A DNA stretch of 64,000 nt from Neckera pumila (Eukaryota > Streptophyta > Bryopsida > Hypnales > Neckeraceae): NCBI GenBank assembly GCA_963969595.1, contig OZ018410.1, positions 35,879,413-35,943,412 on the forward strand, read 5' to 3'. The notes beneath the pieces are model-generated. The model saw only the letters and a program-made list of their open reading frames with translations. It was not told the DNA's origin and made no database searches. How positions within the stretch are numbered: the first letter of the stretch is position 1; every line of letters starts with the position of its first letter. The position numbers and the translations under genes are program-made. This document shows positions 59,391 to 64,000 of this stretch, one piece after another.

Positions 59391-61113
59391 ATAATAATGG
59401 TCACCTAACTAATGTTGACTCTAACTACACTACTTTTCAGAAAAAGTGCTTGAAATTGGGCCCACCTACTAACTACCTTATTATATATTACGCACCAAGA
59501 GAGGATGCACTAAGAGAGGTTCTGTTGTACTATGAATTTTCAAAGAGGAACTCCCTTGGCGGCTGGCTAGACTTACAGCCTATTACGGAGTAAGTGCTAG
59601 AGAACTTAAAATGAAGAGAAAATATGGGTGATATTGATACCAAGCCTAGTACAAGCTCCAATGTGCACCAAACACTATACTCAACCAACCCAATAAGCTC
59701 TACCAACACCATTGGCATACAAGAAAAATTGATGAAGAATTTTAGCCCATTCATTGGCAAACGCTTACAAACCAGAATTCAAGTGGTTGCCTAAACTTTG
59801 AAGGCATGATCAATTAGTTACAAATTCTAAAATGTAAATGCTGTAAGAGGTAATAAGTGTAACCTAAAATCCAAAGTACATTTGAATCACATTAAGAAAA
59901 GATATTCAGAACATCAAAATACTGCTCAAGCAAGAGGATAAATTGATAAATAAAAACTTCATCAAAAAAGTGTCCCCTTACAAAACTGCCACCTCCACAT
60001 TATCATAAACTAAAATGTTGACCATTCATTAAATGAAATGGTCAGTCCCAACTCCACAGTTAATGCCCTTCTACTCACCACGTTGGATACTCTGCGTGCT
60101 CATTTTTCATCAAAAGTAGGGGTCAACATTGAAGTTGCGTTGGTTTTAGGTGTAGATACCTTAGTACTGAATACGAGTTTCTACAAAACTGAGTGCAGAT
60201 TTTTTCCCTACCTAGATAAAGCTCCATGTTCCATGTTACAAGTGGCCTACCATCAAAGCTGCTTGACTGGAAGTTATCAACTTGGTGCGGAGTGCCGCAG
60301 AGATGGAGAAAATTCAAACAAGCCGGAACTATTGTATATTACAGTGTGTTACCTTTTCACCGTAGCATTGCCATAAGAATGGAGCTATTACGATTGCTAT
60401 TCAGCAGTCTTCCTGTCAAATCCCTGCTGCAGGATCGTCAGATGCCTCCCAGTTTCCACGAAGCTCCTGCCATGTGCAACGGACTCATTATCAGTCAGGT
60501 TTGTCTAATAATGAGAGAATTAGGCAACTAAAGTAGGGAAATCATTCCAATAGAGTGGCTTGAAAGGTCACCTTTTGCAATGCAAGCGGCTTCCAAACAC
60601 GTAACTTGTACAATATGAAGATACTTCATCACAATCAAAAATGCTATCACAATCAAAAAAGGAGGTTCCATCACAACCTAAGATGCATCCATGGGATATG
60701 TGGTAGATGCATTACTCATGGTTTACGGGTAGTCTACGCTTATGATTGAGACCCTAATACCTAAAACTTCCAACATCTAAAATCTTACTCATATGGTATC
60801 TACTTCTAACTGCTATGATGAGATGTTCAAGCGCCCATGATAAGATCATTCCAAGAGATCCCTTGAAATGTGTTACTTATGTTCAAAGGGTACTCTAGGC
60901 TCATAATTGAGACCTTCGTACAAACCTATGACTTGCTCATACGGTATCCAAATGATTCATATTTGAGTGCGCTGGAACCCTCTCACAAATAGTGTGAGAC
61001 ACACTATAAAGAGAATGTACTCTAATAGACAAACCCCTCAAAAGTCACGGGAATGAGTTCCCTCCCTGAGGCACAATGTGAGAGAGAGCGAGAGTAGGGC
61101 ATAATGAACTGAC
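59391..61113. other. Intergenic or long 3-prime end of the ARF gene
   Basis: Frames at 60038-60531 (plus) look non-genic. I could not find the expected last PB1 exon of the ARF gene here on the minus strand. 60620-60680 has short CATCACAATC repeats. Confidence 0.45.
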
Positions 61114-64000
61114 CTGAAAGGCTCATCTCCAATTCGCCGAATGGATCCCCTCACGTCTCGATATACCACGCAGTCTTGTAACTGGGAAACACTGAACATT
61201 GCACCCAGGCGACTGTAAAGCTCATCATAGGTGTTGAACAATGAGGGTTCCAGCGTGCGCCCCACATCATCACCCTCCATGGACACTTTGAATTGAGGAC
61301 TAGTAGTGGCGCCCTCGTCATTGGCATGCAACCACTTAAGCGTGTTGCCGCGCGAAGAATCTCTGGCCTTGTCATTCTCCGAGGATGCGTTTCTGGTTTC
61401 CATCACTTGCTGACCATTGGGACGCTCCTGAGACTTGGAGGCACAAGAGGGGTCAATGAACTGACCAAACAGGAAAAAGGAGGTGGCAGCTGCAGAGGTC
61501 TTCTTCACAGGAGGCTCCAGCTGTGCGCTCACCGAAGCCGAAATGAAGGCCGGAGACTGGATACTTGGGACTGGAACATCAGGGCGTCTGGGCAGCGGAG
61601 AAAAATAGTTGTGGAGATTCGTATTCGCAATATGGGAATCTTCAGTTTGAGGATGGAACAGTTGGTGATTCTCCTGATTGAACTCTCGAGGACGTTTGTA
61701 ATTACAACTTCGGAAATCCACTGTGGGAAGCCCGTTGAAGTGATCATGCCTGGCTCCCTGCATGCCAGCAGAGGAGTCGTCCACAAGAGCCGAACTGCTC
61801 CGCCAGGGCATGGCGGGCAATCCATGGCTAGTGCTTGCCAGTGGCAGACCAAGCAGGCCCGGCGCCTGAAGCTGGAGCTCTTGAGGCAAGGCAGCGCGCA
61901 GTTTCTTTTTGGGCAGAGAGAATGGAGGGAGCTGCATCGTAGACGTCGCGAGAAGCTTCACCTGCCATGGACTCACTCGACTCACGCCTTGCAACAAGTC
62001 TGGATCGTCCCATGCCACCTGCACCATCACCAATCTCGTAATATGAGTAATCACTGAAATCACCAATTAGGCAGCCCATCTGTCCATCCAAAATTTTTGG
62101 ATAGCGATGCAGCACCTATCTCTATGACACCACCAAATATTCGTCAATTAGACTTCTATTCATGATACCCTTTGACTTCTAGTCAGAAAAACAAACAATT
62201 ACGCACTTTGCCTATTCCACGAAGAGAATCAAAACAAGCAGCTGTGTTAAGAAAGGCTCTGTCCCAGAAGCCCTGGCTTACAATTAGAGTAGCAACCAAC
62301 TCAAACTTCCTTACACTCACTGTGGATGAATTTTTTGTCAATGCAAGGCCTCCTTCCTTCCGTCCAGAGCCAATAAAGAACATATGATATAAAAAAGAAA
62401 GGCATGAGAAAATTTAGGTTACTTCTTGAACTCTAACCTGCAAGACCCGCCAGGGTGAACTCGGCCAAAGAACTGGATCTGCGGGTTGAACAGCAGCAAT
62501 GGTGCCCATGAACCAGCTGATCCTGGAGGAATCCTCGGTTTCAAACGCCATCTTGAACCGCATTCCAGCGCACCAAGATTGCTCGAGAGCGCTTTTCACC
62601 AGACCAGCTTCGACGCAGAACTCCGCTGTGCTAGCCCGAGGGTAATACACCACCTCAAAAGGCTTCCCAGCGCTGGCCCGTTGAGCAGCTTCGAGAACAG
62701 ACTTGGTAGTCACTCGGACGCGGTCCCGTGCAAAGCTGAGGCTCGGTGAGCTTTGATTTTCAGACCTGCTGAGCCCATAGCCATTCTCACCGCCTAGAAA
62801 ATCTGAGAATGGATAGGGTCGGATTGCGGAGGCTCCACTGAGTGAAGCGTGCCAGGAGGAGAATTCTCCACAGTTGGCACTCCGCATGGAACGACGCACT
62901 CCCACACAAAGGTCTCCAGATGCAATGCGAAGAAACACAATCGCATCCCCTGCCACTAACTTCTTCTGATTGACAAATGTGCTCCACCCTGTTGTCAACA
63001 AATGTCGCCGAGGCGTTCCCCTGCACTCAATGGTGTGGAAGCCTTTAGTAAAATATGGAACCTAAGCCAACAACATGTTATAAATTACACCACCCTAATT
63101 GTGACAGCAAAGAGATTCAAATTACCATTCGCAGTAAAAATGCCCATATTGGGTGCAATGACGTTTGCACTAAGTAAAATGCTATGCTGACTCTGGATAT
63201 TCTCAACACTACATGACGCGGCATATCATGAAGTCTCAGGAAACTGTCTTTCACAATTAAAACCAGTGATTTTGATGTTTCATTTAATGAACTGCTGTGC
63301 TCAAACTGCACTACTTTGTGATCCTTTCAATTGCTAAATTATTGCCCATTCACAATTGACCTAAGTAGGTGCGTAAAGCCCACACACTTTTGACTGTGAA
63401 TAACCCTAAACCCTAAACCCAAATTGCTCAAATTTAAAGTTTGCTTACCTCACCGTGACAGAGAGTAATAGGAATTAGAGTGGGACGGGGTGACGAAACT
63501 CCATACCTATAGATATGACGAAACTTCCACAATTCGCCATGGACGTCTTTCGCACGAACAGTTTGCACAGGGGGATCGGTGGCGTAGTCAAGGGGAGGGA
63601 AAATGGTTTCAGCACAGTAGCGAGGGACTGAGAACCCACCGCCATTGTTTGCATCACTTTGAGTGAGCGTCTTGGAGAATGCCGCGGGCTTGGCTGGAGG
63701 TGGCGAAGCCGGAGCGTCATCCATGAGATCATGAGAGGGAGAGACAGCTTCAGGCTGCAGACAGATGCGAGAAAAGACTTCGTCTGTTTCGCCATCCGCA
63801 AGAAAGTTCACTGAAACCACCCTGCAGGGGACAGTTCCCAAGGGACCCAAAGAACGGGGAAAATCAGGAGAGGAGGCAGCTTGTTCACCATGGCCTTGTG
63901 GAAAGTAGACCACTTTGGAGCCCACCCGCGGAAGCTGAACCATACCCCCCGCGCAGGCGTGCCACAACTGCGCATCCAGGCCACCCAGTTCTGTCCCTGA
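61114..64000 (-). CDS. ARF: Class C auxin response factor (ARF10/16/17-like), 5-prime end outside the window
   Basis: Nuclear B3-type transcription factor; class C ARFs are generally repressors weakly connected to auxin. Exons: 63507 to beyond 64000, 62438-63020, 61114-62018, with consistent phases. Reading starts in LDAQLWHACAGGMVQLP, so only a short N-terminus is missing. The B3 DNA-binding domain spans exons 1-2 (GGGFSVPRYCAETIFPPLDY, then GTPRRHLLTTGWSTFVNQKK). The ARF dimerisation domain follows (FEVVYYPRASTAEFCVEAGL, WFMGTIAAVQ, WRVLQVAWDDPDLLQ). The middle region is long and variable. PB1 begins at FKVSMEGDDVGRTLEPSLFN and runs to RRIGDEPF at a GTCAGT donor (61113). The rest of PB1 was not found; reading through gives a stop at 61038. 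A miR160 site lies in exon 3. Confidence 0.93.
61747..61767 (-). promoter_or_regulatory. miR160 target site in the ARF mRNA
   Basis: The minus strand reads TGGCATGCAGGG then AGCCAGGCA, which pairs with miR160 at 20 of 21 positions with one G:U pair, by my knowledge of the miRNA. It encodes the conserved AGMQGAR peptide. Class C ARFs of land plants carry this site at this place, so the transcript is expected to be sliced by miR160. Confidence 0.93.
63401..63420 (-). repeat. Telomere-like CCCTAAA repeats in the first ARF intron seen here
   Basis: Two and a half CCCTAAA units (AACCCTAAACCCTAAACCC) lie in the intron at 63021-63506. They are an interstitial telomere-type repeat or telo-box. Confidence 0.8.

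Noticed and set aside
61293..62057. 254-codon open frame on the plus strand
   Set aside because: Exactly antisense to ARF exon 3; composition of the shadow of a real exon and no domain.
1..64000. CRISPR arrays, operons or ribosome-binding sites
   Set aside because: The window is plant nuclear DNA; the tandem arrays seen are minisatellites or transposon-internal repeats without the regular spacer pattern.

Overview
The window is nuclear DNA of a land plant. It has spliced genes with mostly GT-AG introns of about 70 to 1,150 bp and AT-rich intergenic DNA full of short non-autonomous transposons. The gene families are plant ones: TFIID subunit TAF4 with an RST domain, an EDR2-like PH/START/DUF1336 protein, an F-box/LRR protein and a class C auxin response factor with a miR160 site. 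A full-length DNMT3-type methyltransferase, which flowering plants are generally considered to have lost, points to a non-flowering lineage. A bryophyte or other seed-free plant is my best guess, by inference only.

Layout. 1-7.7 kb: no gene; a 0.6-kb palindrome and decayed repeats. 7.7-9.0 kb: a segmental copy of the DNMT3 promoter and first exon. 9.1-14.2 kb (minus): a TAF4 gene whose ten exons join in phase, but which stops just before the conserved C-terminal domain, at the point where the segmental copy begins. 14.4-16.4 kb: the second copy of the same segment plus a third, diverged exon copy. 15.2-21.2 kb (plus): the DNMT3 gene. 22-34 kb: transposon-rich, with a clean CACTA element (TSD GAA) and a run of roughly 0.9-kb TTAA-flanked elements. 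36.2-44.2 kb (plus): EDR2-like gene, about 22 exons. 45.7-47.4 kb (minus): single-exon F-box/LRR gene. 48-56 kb: repeats, tandem arrays and one isolated candidate first exon. 56.8-57.5 kb (minus): an unrecognised 217-aa protein. 58.3-59.4 kb: a TIR element. 61.1 kb to the right edge (minus): an ARF gene cut by the window end.

The most notable locus is DNMT3. Reading splice phases shows three things. (1) Two adjacent homologous exons (18085-18269 and 18340-18539), both encoding the motif IX region of the catalytic domain, are each of length 3n+2 and separated by only 70 nt. Each fits its neighbours alone, but using both shifts the frame into a stop, which is the signature of mutually exclusive exons. 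(2) After motif X the frame continues into a region resembling the DUF3444 domain and an acidic tail, giving a methyltransferase-DUF3444 fusion. (3) The 71-codon first exon exists in two copies with identical protein on either side of TAF4, so TAF4 would lie inside a DNMT3 intron if the distal copy is used.

The chromatin and transcription genes (TAF4, DNMT3) are head-to-head. The other genes look like independent neighbours. All splice sites were read by eye from consensus, phase and homology; none is supported by transcripts.
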